Assembly: GCF_025753795.1 (NCBI RefSeq)
Contig: NZ_JAOWPS010000002.1
Location: 186,001-250,000 of the forward strand
Origin: Mesorhizobium sp. YC-39
Lineage (GTDB): Bacteria > Pseudomonadota > Alphaproteobacteria > Rhizobiales > Rhizobiaceae
Reading direction: 5' to 3'
DNA: 64,000 nt
Within the stretch, counting starts at the first letter, position 1, and every line of letters begins with the position of its first letter. Positions 1-8,306 of the stretch are shown piece after piece. Both the position numbers and the translations under genes were made by a program. The notes under the pieces were generated by a model. The model ran no database searches. It was not told the origin of the DNA and was given only the letters and a program-made list of their open reading frames with translations.

Positions 1-1684
1 TGACTGTCTTGTTCTCCATCAGCCTTGCCAGATTCTCCTGGATGGCCGCCTCGATGTCGGAATCGAGCGCCGACGTCGCCTCGTCGAGGATGAGGATCGG
101 CGCGTCCTTGAGGAAGACACGGGCAATCGCCACGCGCTGGCGCTGGCCGCCCGACAGTTTCACGCCGCGCTCGCCGACAAAGGCCTCGTAGCCCTGACGA
201 TCGCGATTGTCGCGCAAGCTCAGGATGAATTCGTGCGCCTCGGCCTTCTTCGCCGCGGCGATCACTTGCGCCTCGGTCGCGTCAGGCATGCCGAGCTTGA
301 TGTTGTCGCGCAGCGAACGGTGGAACAGCGCAGTATCCTGGCTGACGACGCCGATATTGGCGCGCAGTGAGTTCTGCGTCATCTTCGAGATGTCTTGGCC
401 ATCGATCAGTATCTTCCCGCCTTCGAGGTCATAGAGCCGCAGGATCAGATTGGCGAGCGTCGTCTTGCCGGCGCCGGACGGCCCGACCAGCCCGACCTTT
501 TCGCCCGGCCGCACGGCAAGATCGATGCCATTGAGCACGCCGGAACCCTTGCCGTAGTGAAACTCAACATTTTTCACATCGATCCGTCCGCCGGTCACGA
601 CAAGCTCTTTTGCGCCCGGCGCGTCGATCAGGCCAAGCGGCTGCGAAATCAGCGCCTTGGAGTTTTCCAGCACGCCGAGATTCCTCAGGATGCCGTTGAG
701 CTGCATCATCAGCCGTCCGAGCAGCATATTGAGCCGCAGCACCAGCGACAATGTGAAGGCCACGGCGCCGACGGTGATCGAACCCTCGACCCAGAGATAG
801 ACGGCAAAGCAGCCGATGGCGGTGATCATGATGCCCGACAACGTCGTCAGCGCCATGCGCACGCCGGTCAACCGGCGGGTGAACGGGCGAAGCGCGTCGA
901 GGTAAATGTCGAAGCCGTTCCTGATGTAGTGGTCGTCGCCGTCGGCCGAGAACAGCTTCAGCGTCTGCACATTGGAATAGGAGTCGACGATGCGCCCATT
1001 GATCATTGAGCCAGCTTCAGCCGTGGCCTCGGCATGCTTGCGGATCGCCGGCACATAGAGCTTGGCCAGGAAGCCAAAGGCAGTGATCCAGATCACCACC
1101 AGCAGCGCCAGCCTCAGATCGAGGCCGGCGACCAGAGCCAGCGTCGTCACCGTATAGACGATCATGAACCAGACGACCTCGATAAAGCTTTCCATCAGGT
1201 CGCCTGTCGCCTGCCCCGCCTGCCAGACCTTGGTGGCGATGCGGCCGGCGAAGTCGTTCTGGAAGAAGGCGTAGGACTGGCGCGAGACATGGCGGTGCGC
1301 CTGCCAGCGCACCAGATTATAGAAACCCGGCGTGATCGTCTGTTCGTCGACCAGCGCCGACAGGCCGACGACGATCGTGCGGATGACCAGCACGACGACG
1401 GCCATGAAGACAAGTTCGGGGCCGGCGGCAGTCCACAGAGCGTGCCAGCTACGCTCGCCGGGAAGCTGGTCGAGGATGTCGACCAACCGCCCGACGAAAT
1501 AAAACAGTCCGGCTTCGACCAGCGGTGCGATGCCGCCGATGACCAGCATGGCGAAGAAGGCGAATTTCGCCTGCCCGACATAGTGCCAGAGGAAGCCGCC
1601 GACGCTGGCGGGTGGCCGAAGATTCGCGGGCTCCCGGAACGGATAGACCCAGTTCTCGAACCAGCGATAGACGGCAGTCATCAT
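1..1684 (-). CDS. half-size ABC exporter, 3' end cut by window edge
   Basis: Membrane exporter subunit of the ABCB/MsbA type: an N-terminal six-helix transmembrane domain fused to a C-terminal ATPase domain, working as a homo- or heterodimer in the inner membrane. The reading frame runs off the left edge just after the Walker B/D-loop (LILDEATSALDS), so the H-loop and C-terminus are outside the window. Walker A (GPSGAGKTT) and the LSGGQRQR signature are intact. The start ATG (a tandem ATGATG) overlaps the TGA of the upstream exporter gene, which implies translational coupling. It is the third and most diverged of three tandem paralogues. Substrate is not readable; related proteins export lipids or drugs. 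Confidence 0.9.
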   Translation of the reverse strand, partial: MMTAVYRWFENWVYPFREPANLRPPASVGGFLWHYVGQAKFAFFAMLVIGGIAPLVEAGLFYFVGRLVDILDQLPGERSWHALWTAAGPELVFMAVVVLVIRTIVVGLSALVDEQTITPGFYNLVRWQAHRHVSRQSYAFFQNDFAGRIATKVWQAGQATGDLMESFIEVVWFMIVYTVTTLALVAGLDLRLALLVVIWITAFGFLAKLYVPAIRKHAEATAEAGSMINGRIVDSYSNVQTLKLFSADGDDHYIRNGFDIYLDALRPFTRRLTGVRMALTTLSGIMITAIGCFAVYLWVEGSITVGAVAFTLSLVLRLNMLLGRLMMQLNGILRNLGVLENSKALISQPLGLIDAPGAKELVVTGGRIDVKNVEFHYGKGSGVLNGIDLAVRPGEKVGLVGPSGAGKTTLANLILRLYDLEGGKILIDGQDISKMTQNSLRANIGVVSQDTALFHRSLRDNIKLGMPDATEAQVIAAAKKAEAHEFILSLRDNRDRQGYEAFVGERGVKLSGGQRQRVAIARVFLKDAPILILDEATSALDSDIEAAIQENLARLMENKTV

Positions 1685-3573
1685 GCGGCGGCTTCACCTT
1701 TTGTCGGCAGGTCGTCGGCGGGTGGCCTTTCCTCAAGCAGGAACCCGCCCGACTGGCGCTGCCAGAGCTGGGCATACAACCCGCCTTTGGCGACCAATTC
1801 CTGATGCGAACCGTCCTCGACGATGCGCCCTTTATCCATCACGACCAGCCTGTCCATCGCCGCGATGGTCGACAGCCGATGGGCGATGGCGATGACGGTC
1901 TTGCCTTGCATGAGTTTATAAAGGTTGTCCTGAATGGCGGCTTCCACTTCCGAATCGAGCGCGGAAGTCGCCTCGTCGAGAATAAGAATCGGCGCATCCT
2001 TCAGCATAACGCGGGCAATGGCGATGCGTTGCCGCTGGCCGCCTGACAGCTTTACACCACGCTCGCCGACGAGCGCGTCATAGCCGCTTCGACCGTTGAG
2101 GTCGGTCAATCCCGCGACCACATCGGCGATCTGGGCGGCTTTGGCGGCGCTGAACATCTCTTCATCGCTGGCGGACTGGCGCCCGTATTTAAGGTTCTCG
2201 CGAACCGACCGGTGCAGAAGCGACGTGTCCTGGTTGACGAAGCCAATGGCCGCGCGGACGCTCTCTTGCGAAACGTCGCGAATGTCCTGTCCGTCGATCA
2301 GCACCTTGCCGTCCTGCACATCGAACAGCCGCAAGGCGAGGTTGACCAGTGTCGACTTGCCGGCCCCGGAACGCCCGATCAGGCCCACGCGCTCACCTGG
2401 CGCGATTTTCAGCGACAGATTGTCGATGACGCCGCCCTTGCCGTCACTGCGCCAGTAGTTGAAGTTCACCCGGTCGAATTCGATGCCGCCGGCGGTCACG
2501 ATGAGCGCCGGCGCGCCTGGTCTGTCCTGCATGGTGATCGGACGCGCGATCGTTGTCATAGCATTGCCGGCGACACCGATCTGCCGGAAAACATTGGAGC
2601 CGACGTCGAGTATCCGGCCGGAGATGTTGGTGATCTGCAATGCGAACGGTATAGCTGTCGCCACAGCCGCGGTCGTCATCTCGCCGGCGTTCCAGGCGGC
2701 CAGCGCCAGCCAGCTTATGGCGATAAGCAGCGCTGCGTTGAGGACGAACAAGGTCGACCACATCAGCGTGAAAACGCGCATGAGTTGGTAGAATGTGTCG
2801 GCATGCTCGATCACCGCCTGCGAGACATATTTGTCCTCATGTTCGCCCGTCGAGAATGTCTTAAGCGTCAGGATGTTGGTGTAGCTGTCGACCATGCGGC
2901 CGCTCACCACCGACCACCGCTCCGACAAGGCGGTCGACCACCGCGTGATCCGCGGCATCGAAAACCAGAACAGCAGGCAATAGAGCACCAGCCACAGTGT
3001 GACCGCCGCCAGCAGGATCGGGTCAAGCTGCGCCAGCACCGCTATGGCCACGGCGACGAAGACCAGCGCGTACCAGACGGCGTCGATGGTGAGGTTGACG
3101 CTCATCTCCACCGAGTCGCCGCTTTGCATGACCTTCGTTCCGATGCGGCCCGCGAAGTCGTTCTGGAAGAAGGACCAGTCCTGGCGCGCGACATGCCAAT
3201 GGCTCTGCCAGCGCACGAGGTCGATGAGATTTGGCGCAATCGCATGGTTGCGGATTAGCGCGTCGACGATCATCGAGAGCGGACGCAGCAGCACCACGAA
3301 CGCCATCATGGCGAGCAGTGGGCCATGTGCCGCAAAAAAATTCCCAGGCCTCGCATCGGTGAGCGTGCCGACGATCAGGCCGACGAAAATCGGCAGCATC
3401 GCGTCGGCAACGGCGCCGACGGCAACGATGAACATGCGCAACAGATAGGCGACGCGAAACTGCCTTATGAAATAGCCGTAGAACTTCCTAAGCCCCATTG
3501 GCGGCTGCCGGTCGTCGGCGAGCGCCACCGGCGAATAACGGCTTTCAAACCAGGCAAATATGCGATCGAACAT
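1681..3573 (-). CDS. half-size ABC exporter (second of three)
   Basis: Type IV ABC exporter subunit of 630 aa: transmembrane domain over roughly residues 20-330, then an ATPase domain with Walker A (GRSGAGKST, about residue 397), signature LSGGQRQR (about 508), Walker B (ILILDEATSALDS, about 522) and the H-loop (AHRLST). I chose the ATG of MFDRIFAWFE because GAGAGAAAA precedes it; the frame extends 45 codons upstream, but that extension is rich in basic residues and unlike exporter N-termini. The last ~110 residues are almost identical to the upstream paralogue, suggesting recent duplication or gene conversion. It may pair with a neighbour as a heterodimer (inference). Confidence 0.93.
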   Translation of the reverse strand: MFDRIFAWFESRYSPVALADDRQPPMGLRKFYGYFIRQFRVAYLLRMFIVAVGAVADAMLPIFVGLIVGTLTDARPGNFFAAHGPLLAMMAFVVLLRPLSMIVDALIRNHAIAPNLIDLVRWQSHWHVARQDWSFFQNDFAGRIGTKVMQSGDSVEMSVNLTIDAVWYALVFVAVAIAVLAQLDPILLAAVTLWLVLYCLLFWFSMPRITRWSTALSERWSVVSGRMVDSYTNILTLKTFSTGEHEDKYVSQAVIEHADTFYQLMRVFTLMWSTLFVLNAALLIAISWLALAAWNAGEMTTAAVATAIPFALQITNISGRILDVGSNVFRQIGVAGNAMTTIARPITMQDRPGAPALIVTAGGIEFDRVNFNYWRSDGKGGVIDNLSLKIAPGERVGLIGRSGAGKSTLVNLALRLFDVQDGKVLIDGQDIRDVSQESVRAAIGFVNQDTSLLHRSVRENLKYGRQSASDEEMFSAAKAAQIADVVAGLTDLNGRSGYDALVGERGVKLSGGQRQRIAIARVMLKDAPILILDEATSALDSEVEAAIQDNLYKLMQGKTVIAIAHRLSTIAAMDRLVVMDKGRIVEDGSHQELVAKGGLYAQLWQRQSGGFLLEERPPADDLPTKGEAAA

Positions 3574-3714
3574 TTTTCTCTCGTGGTCGCCGCAATCGGC
3601 CGCGTCCTGGTCCGGTGTCGGTCTGGGTTTGTGCCTCGACTGTGTTTCAATCGCGGGCGGCGGTTGCGCCCGCAATCGTCGTTCATGCGGACCGTATGCC
3701 AAGCGCACACGGTG

Positions 3715-5613
3715 TTACTCGGCGGCCATCTCGGATTTGGACGGCAACGTCTTGGCGTCGGCCTCGGCCGACCCGTCGTCGAGCAGGAAGCCGCCGGACT
3801 GGCGTTGCCAGAGCTGCGCGTAGAGCCCGCCGGCGGCAACGAGCTGCTCATGCGAGCCTTCCTCGATGACGCGGCCCTTGTCCATGACGACGAGCCGGTC
3901 CATCGCGGCGATGGTCGACAGCCGGTGGGCAATGGCGATGACGGTCTTGCCTTGCATCAGTCTGTAAAGATTCTCCTGGATGGCCGCCTCGGCCTCTGAA
4001 TCGAGCGCGGACGTCGCCTCGTCGAGAATGAGAATCGGTGCGTCCTTCAGCATAACACGGGCAATGGCGATGCGTTGCCGCTGGCCGCCGGACAATTTGA
4101 CACCGCGGTCGCCGACATGGGCGTCGAAACCCTTGCGGTCTTTCGCATCCTGAAGCCCGGCGATGAAATCCAGTGCCTCGGCGCGGCGTGCCGCCTCCAG
4201 CAGCATCTCCTCACTGGCATCGGGCCGGCCATAGAGGATGTTCTCGCGTACCGAACGATGCAGCAGCGAGGTGTCCTGCGTGACCATGCCGATCTGGGCG
4301 CGCAGCGAATCCTGCGTCACCGAAGCGATTTCCTGGCCGTCGATCATTATCCGGCCAGCTTCCAAGTCGTAGAAGCGCAGAAGCAGGTTGACCAGCGTCG
4401 ACTTGCCGGCGCCCGAACGGCCGACGATGCCGACCTTTTCGCCCGGCTTCACCGTCAGCGACAGGCTCTCGATCACACCCTTCTGCTTGCCATAGTGAAA
4501 GCGGATGTCGTCAAAACGGATCTCGCCCTTGGTGACGGCAATGTCCTTCGCATCAGGCCTGTCCTCGACCAGGCGCGGCAGCGAGATCGAACCGATGCCG
4601 TCCTGGACCGTACCGATGTTCTCGAACAGGCCGGACATTTCCCACATGATCCATTGCGACATGCCCCACAGCCTGAGCACCAGGCCGATGACGACAGCGA
4701 CGGCGCCGATCGTCACCGCCTGGCCGAGCCACAGCCACAGCGAGATCGCGGTGACCGAGAACAGGAGCAGCGAGTTGAGGACATAGAGCAGGCCGTAAAG
4801 CACCGTCACCAGGCGCATCGACCGGTAGACCGTATCAAGAAAACCGGCCATGCCTTCCCTGGCGAAGGACGCCTCGCGCCGCGCATGGCTGAACAGCTTG
4901 ACTGTCTGGATGTTGGAGTAGCTGTCGACGACACGGCCGGTCATGGTCGAGCGTGCATTGGCCTGCTCCTCGCCGACCTTGCCCAGCCGCGGGATGAAGT
5001 AGCGCAAGAGCCCGATATAGCCGGCAAGCCAGACGGCAAGTGGCGCCGCCAGCCGCCAGTCGGCCGAGCCGACGATGAACAGCATGCCGAGGAAATAGAC
5101 GACGACATAATTGAGCACGTCGATGAGCTTGATGACGCATTCGCGCACGGCGAGCGCCGTTTGCATCAGCTTGGTTGCGATGCGCCCGGCAAACTCATCC
5201 TGATAGAAGGCCATCGACTGCTTGAGCAAATAGCGGTGGACCTGCCAGCGGATGCGCATCGGGTAGTTGCCCATCAGCGTTTGCTGGTTGAGCAGCGAAT
5301 GCAGCCACACGGTGCCCGGCAGCGCGAACAGCACGATGAAGGCCATGCCGGCGAGCTTCCAGCCCTCGGTTTGCAGGAATGTCTCGCGATTCTGCGCCGA
5401 CAGCCAGTCGACGATCCGGCCGAGGAAGCCGAACATCCACACCTCGGCAATGGCGATGGCTGTCACCAGCACCGCATCGAGAGCGATGTAGGGCCAGGCA
5501 CCGCGCGTATAGTGCACGCAAAAGGCGATCAGAGTCTTCGGCGGCTCCACCGGTTCCGCAGCGGGGAACGGATCGAGCCTTTTTTCAAACCAGCTAAACA
5601 TGGCGATGCTCAC
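3715..5613 (-). CDS. half-size ABC exporter (first of three)
   Basis: ABC exporter subunit of 632 aa with the same architecture as the next gene: a short amphipathic start (MFSWFEKRLDPF), about six membrane helices, then a complete ATPase domain with Walker A GRSGAGKST, LSGGQRQR, ILILDEATSALDS and AHRLST. The GTG start is taken because AAGAGA lies a few bases ahead; an ATG four codons later is the alternative. It follows a small unknown gene by 15 bp and is separated from the second exporter by about 140 bp. All ATPase motifs look functional, so this is not a degenerate half-site pair. Substrate unknown. Confidence 0.93.
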   Translation of the reverse strand: MSIAMFSWFEKRLDPFPAAEPVEPPKTLIAFCVHYTRGAWPYIALDAVLVTAIAIAEVWMFGFLGRIVDWLSAQNRETFLQTEGWKLAGMAFIVLFALPGTVWLHSLLNQQTLMGNYPMRIRWQVHRYLLKQSMAFYQDEFAGRIATKLMQTALAVRECVIKLIDVLNYVVVYFLGMLFIVGSADWRLAAPLAVWLAGYIGLLRYFIPRLGKVGEEQANARSTMTGRVVDSYSNIQTVKLFSHARREASFAREGMAGFLDTVYRSMRLVTVLYGLLYVLNSLLLFSVTAISLWLWLGQAVTIGAVAVVIGLVLRLWGMSQWIMWEMSGLFENIGTVQDGIGSISLPRLVEDRPDAKDIAVTKGEIRFDDIRFHYGKQKGVIESLSLTVKPGEKVGIVGRSGAGKSTLVNLLLRFYDLEAGRIMIDGQEIASVTQDSLRAQIGMVTQDTSLLHRSVRENILYGRPDASEEMLLEAARRAEALDFIAGLQDAKDRKGFDAHVGDRGVKLSGGQRQRIAIARVMLKDAPILILDEATSALDSEAEAAIQENLYRLMQGKTVIAIAHRLSTIAAMDRLVVMDKGRVIEEGSHEQLVAAGGLYAQLWQRQSGGFLLDDGSAEADAKTLPSKSEMAAE

Positions 5614-5628
5614 AAATCTCTTTTCCGC

Positions 5629-6060
5629 TCACGCGGCACGGCGATGGTCGACGTCCCCGGAGCGCGTAGCGTCCCCGGAGCGCTTAGCGTCTCCGGCCCG
5701 CATGGCGTCAAGGACCGATGGCCCGGAATCACCCGGGCCATCGGTCCTGCTTCGCGCAATATAGGGTGTCGCGGACTTTTCGCCGACAGGTTCGTTTGAC
5801 GATCCTGACGGCGCGGTGTCAACGACCCGGATCTTCGCGCCCGGCCTGACCAGCCTGATGATGCGGCGCACCAGCGAAGGACGGCTGTGGTCGGGCACGG
5901 CGCGTGAGAAGTCGACATCGGGCAGCATGCCGCGATGCGGACGCCGGCGCGTCTCGGCGTGGACCGCCGACGAATAGGTTTCGCCGATCAGCAGCGCCCA
6001 GGTCGCCATCTTGCGCTCGTGCAGGCTTCTTGAACCGGGTATTTTATAGGGATCGAACAT
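5629..6060 (-). CDS. unknown protein (143 aa) at the head of the ABC exporter cluster
   Basis: Not recognised. The ATG is preceded by GGAGG with 8-base spacing, a strong ribosome-binding site, and the gene ends 15 bp before the first exporter, so it is probably co-transcribed with the exporters. The N-terminal part (FDPYKIPGSRSLHERKM) is polar and there is no signal peptide or membrane helix. The C-terminal third is low-complexity: it is encoded by a perfect 16-bp inverted repeat followed by an 18-bp tandem repeat giving SGDA-R units, so this end may be repeat-derived and not part of a folded domain. Function unknown; confidence is for being coding. Confidence 0.6.
   Translation of the reverse strand: MFDPYKIPGSRSLHERKMATWALLIGETYSSAVHAETRRRPHRGMLPDVDFSRAVPDHSRPSLVRRIIRLVRPGAKIRVVDTAPSGSSNEPVGEKSATPYIARSRTDGPGDSGPSVLDAMRAGDAKRSGDATRSGDVDHRRAA
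5653..5696. repeat. 18-bp tandem repeat, 2.4 copies, in frame
   Basis: Two 18-bp units (5653-5670 and 5671-5688, differing at one base) and a partial third. Being a multiple of three, the unit keeps the frame and encodes a six-residue SGDA-R motif at the C-terminus of the unknown protein. Confidence 0.8.
5711..5748. repeat. perfect 16-bp inverted repeat inside a coding region
   Basis: Arms AGGACCGATGGCCCGG (5711-5726) and its exact complement (5733-5748) with a 6-base loop. It lies in frame near the 3' end of the unknown gene and just ahead of the ABC exporters. It resembles a palindromic element that has become coding sequence, or an RNA hairpin between cistrons. Confidence 0.85.
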
Positions 6061-6523
6061 TGGTCCGTCCTCCATGTGAAGATGCGATAAAAAGGGTGAA
6101 GCAAGCTCGACCACCGGCATTCGGCCAAAGGCAGGGATGGCGTCGGCGTGCATCGCTTCAGTCCGGACATGACGGCGAGCGTCAGTCCGGACAGATCCAG
6201 GTGGGGCGTCGAGCCCTTTTTGCCGTTTGAAAAACATCGCAGGATTCCTTCGAAGACCGAAAAAGGTTTCGGCAAAGAATCGGTGCGATCGTGTCTAAAA
6301 AGTCAGGAGAATCGTCGTACCGAAACCGCCGGCAGGCAGGTAAGCCCACAAGAGGGGCGCTGGATGTGCATGGTCATCATCATGAATTACCCCTCCTTCG
6401 GTTCGGGTTGACAATGAGAGGCGTATACTCGACTTCGCAGAAAATGGCCACCCGCAGGTCCAGGAATTTCCAAAACCGCGAAATGCCTGTGGCCGATCTG
6501 CCACTTATTAGGAAGACGCGGAA
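6061..6523. other. divergent intergenic region with a direct repeat CAGTCCGGACA
   Basis: 463 bp between the exporter cluster and trmL, without a convincing gene. It holds two copies of CAGTCCGGACA (6159-6169 and 6183-6193) offset by 24 bp; the core TCCGGA is self-complementary, as in paired operator half-sites upstream of the minus-strand operon. A TTGACA sits at 6408-6413 but has no good -10 at standard spacing, so I do not call a promoter. Short open frames here lack ribosome-binding sites. Confidence 0.4.
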
Positions 6524-6982
6524 ATGAACGACCGTCTCCGCATCGCGCTCTACCAGCCTGATATCGCCGGCAATACCGGAACAATCCTGCGCTTTGCCGC
6601 CTGCCTCGGGCTTGACGTCGACATCATCGAACCGGCCGGCTTCCCGATCTCCGACCGCTCGCTGAAACGGGCTGGCATGGACTATCTCGAAATGGCGGCG
6701 CTGACCCGGCATGTCGACTGGCAGGCCTTCGAAAACTGGCGCCGAAGCGAAGCGCGGCGGCTGGTCCTGCTGTCGACCAAAGCCGCGACCGCCTACACCG
6801 ATTTCGCCTTCGCCGCCGGCGACATATTCCTGTTCGGCCGCGAATCCGCAGGCGTGCCGGATTCTGTCCACAAGGCGGCTGATGCGCGATTGACGATCCC
6901 GATGCAGCCCGGCGCGCGCAGCATCAATGTCGCGCTTTCCGTCGCCATGGTGGCCGGCGAAGCGATCCGGCAGCTTGGCTAA
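6524..6982 (+). CDS. trmL: tRNA (cytidine(34)-2'-O)-methyltransferase
   Basis: SPOUT-family enzyme that 2'-O-methylates the wobble nucleotide of certain tRNA-Leu species using S-adenosylmethionine. At 152 aa it matches the family length and contains the knot motifs in order: [12 protein letters not shown] near the N-terminus, [10 protein letters not shown] at about residue 104, and a C-terminal [16 protein letters not shown] loop that binds the cofactor. AGGAAG precedes the ATG. It stands alone between a divergent exporter operon and soxR. Confidence 0.93.
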   Translation: MNDRLRIALYQPDIAGNTGTILRFAACLGLDVDIIEPAGFPISDRSLKRAGMDYLEMAALTRHVDWQAFENWRRSEARRLVLLSTKAATAYTDFAFAAGDIFLFGRESAGVPDSVHKAADARLTIPMQPGARSINVALSVAMVAGEAIRQLG

Positions 6983-7116
6983 TATCTGCAGATTGTTGGC
7001 GGGCGTCACGATCACGGCCGCTTTCTGGCCGGCGACCGCGCCCTCTCTTGTCATTTTCACCCAGGCGCACATCGCCTTCTCCTGCGGTTTGCATGTCCAG
7101 GGTTTCTTGGTTACAA

Positions 7117-7134
7117 GCTCAACTTAACTTGAGG
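7117..7134. promoter_or_regulatory. SoxR box
   Basis: GCTCAACTTAACTTGAGG matches the enterobacterial soxS operator (CCTCAAGTTAACTTGAGG) at 16 of 18 positions and keeps its dyad. It lies 18 bp before the soxR ATG. TTACAA abuts it on the left as a possible -35; no clear -10 follows at the 19-bp spacing used by SoxR-activated promoters, so it may serve autoregulation. Confidence 0.8.
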
Positions 7135-7152
7135 TCAAGCGGAAAAATTCGA

Positions 7153-7596
7153 ATGGCTCCGGTAACGGAATTGACGGTCGGTCAAGTGGCGGCGCGCAGC
7201 GGGGTGGCGGTATCGGCGCTGCATTTCTACGAAGCGCGCGGACTGATCCGCAGCCACCGCACGTCCGGCAATCAGCGGCGCTACGGGCGCGATGTGCTGA
7301 GACGCGTGGCGATCATCAGGATAGCACAGGAGGTCGGCATCTCGCTGGCCGAGATCGGTGCGGCGCTTGAATCGCTGCCTGAAGGCCGCACGCCGACGCG
7401 CGAGGACTGGAATCTGCTTTCAACGGCTTGGCGCGACGAGCTCGATCAGAAGATTAGCCAACTGAAGAAGCTGCGCGACGGGCTGACCGACTGCATCGGC
7501 TGCGGCTGCATGTCGATCGACAAGTGCCCGCTGAGGAACAAGGACGACCGGCTGGCAAGGGAAGGGACTGGGGCGCGGAGGTTAATTGCACCCTGA
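7153..7596 (+). CDS. soxR: redox-sensitive transcriptional activator SoxR
   Basis: MerR-family regulator that senses superoxide or redox-cycling compounds through a [2Fe-2S] cluster. 147 aa: N-terminal winged helix-turn-helix ([26 protein letters not shown]), a dimerisation helix, then the diagnostic cluster ligands [12 protein letters not shown] near residues 117-127. The ATG at the conserved N-terminus was chosen over an upstream in-frame ATG, because the upstream segment is not MerR-like and would span the operator. A SoxR box lies just upstream and implies autoregulation. No soxS is adjacent, as is usual outside enterics, where SoxR directly controls exporters and oxidoreductases. Confidence 0.95.
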   Translation: MAPVTELTVGQVAARSGVAVSALHFYEARGLIRSHRTSGNQRRYGRDVLRRVAIIRIAQEVGISLAEIGAALESLPEGRTPTREDWNLLSTAWRDELDQKISQLKKLRDGLTDCIGCGCMSIDKCPLRNKDDRLAREGTGARRLIAP

Positions 7597-7629
7597 ATGG
7601 AATGCGACGCGACAAAGGAGGAAACGTCT

Positions 7630-7830
7630 GTGCTAGGACACCTAATCCAAGCAGAAGAAGAGACACAACTCATCACTATCTACCGGATCGACTCTGGCGG
7701 CATGCCAACCCTCTATACCTCCGTTAGCTTCGAGGAGGCGCGGAAAATGGGCCTGGAAAAATTCGGCAAACTGCTTGGCGAGAACCTAATCTTCGACTCT
7801 CCAAAATTGCGCGATCTATTCTCGTCGTGA
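7630..7830 (+). CDS. small unknown protein (66 aa)
   Basis: Not recognised. A GTG start with an exceptionally good ribosome-binding site (AAAGGAGG, 8-base spacing) supports translation. The product is acidic and soluble (LGHLIQAEEETQLITIYRID...), without signal peptide or membrane segment. It follows soxR by 33 bp on the same strand and could be co-transcribed. Base composition is noticeably less GC-rich than the neighbours. Confidence 0.6.
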   Translation: MLGHLIQAEEETQLITIYRIDSGGMPTLYTSVSFEEARKMGLEKFGKLLGENLIFDSPKLRDLFSS

Positions 7831-7836
7831 CAGCGG

Positions 7837-8094
7837 TCAATCCGCGGCCGGCAACCGCCTGATGGTGAATTCGATGAGGTCGCCCGGCCGTTCGAACCAG
7901 CTCTCGATCTCGGTCCAGTAGGCCTGCTTGGGAAAGCGCTCGAACCATTCTTGTGCCTTGAGACGCGCATCGGGGCGCGGCAGCACGAAAGTCTCGCGCA
8001 GGAAGCCGTCACGCGGCATGCGCTCGCGCTCGGCGCGCGAACGATCGAGCCTTTTCTTCAAGCCATCCAGCGGCGGTCTTGCCGGGGTGCGCAT
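7837..8094 (-). CDS. unknown small basic protein (85 aa)
   Basis: Soluble, charged protein; the middle carries FVLPRPDARLKAQEWFERFPKQAYWTEIESW. AGGAGT precedes the chosen ATG; the frame extends upstream, but only through an intergenic repeat element, so I exclude that part. It converges on the preceding small gene and is divergent from hemF. No family recognised. Confidence 0.65.
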   Translation of the reverse strand: MRTPARPPLDGLKKRLDRSRAERERMPRDGFLRETFVLPRPDARLKAQEWFERFPKQAYWTEIESWFERPGDLIEFTIRRLPAAD

Positions 8095-8104
8095 GAAAGA
8101 ACTC

Positions 8105-8209
8105 CTAGAGCAATTCCAGGAAAAGTGCGTAGCGGTTTTCCGTCCGGAATTGCGTAAAAACAAATACCTAGAGCGGGTCGGCGATTCTATCAAAGCTGAA
8201 CCGCTCTAG
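8105..8209. repeat. rhizobial-type intergenic palindromic repeat
   Basis: Two adjoining inverted repeats: GCAATTCC (8110-8117) with GGAATTGC (8146-8153), and TAGAGCGG (8169-8176) with CCGCTCTA (8201-8208). I recall near-identical units recurring in Mesorhizobium intergenic DNA, but cannot count copies here. It lies between divergent genes, directly upstream of hemF. Confidence 0.75.
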
Positions 8210-8306
8210 GGCCTGAACCAGATGAGACTTGACCCTTGCCCCTAAGAGATTAGGGATCGCGCCCGGAAAAGACGAGTCATTTGTCGGCTGCAACTGGAGA
8301 CAACAT

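Noticed and set aside
4075..5799. 574-codon plus-strand frame opposite the first ABC exporter
   Set aside because: Shadow; the minus strand encodes a full exporter with all ATPase motifs.
6148..6527. Short plus-strand frames before trmL
   Set aside because: No ribosome-binding sites, biased composition and mutual overlap; treated as intergenic.
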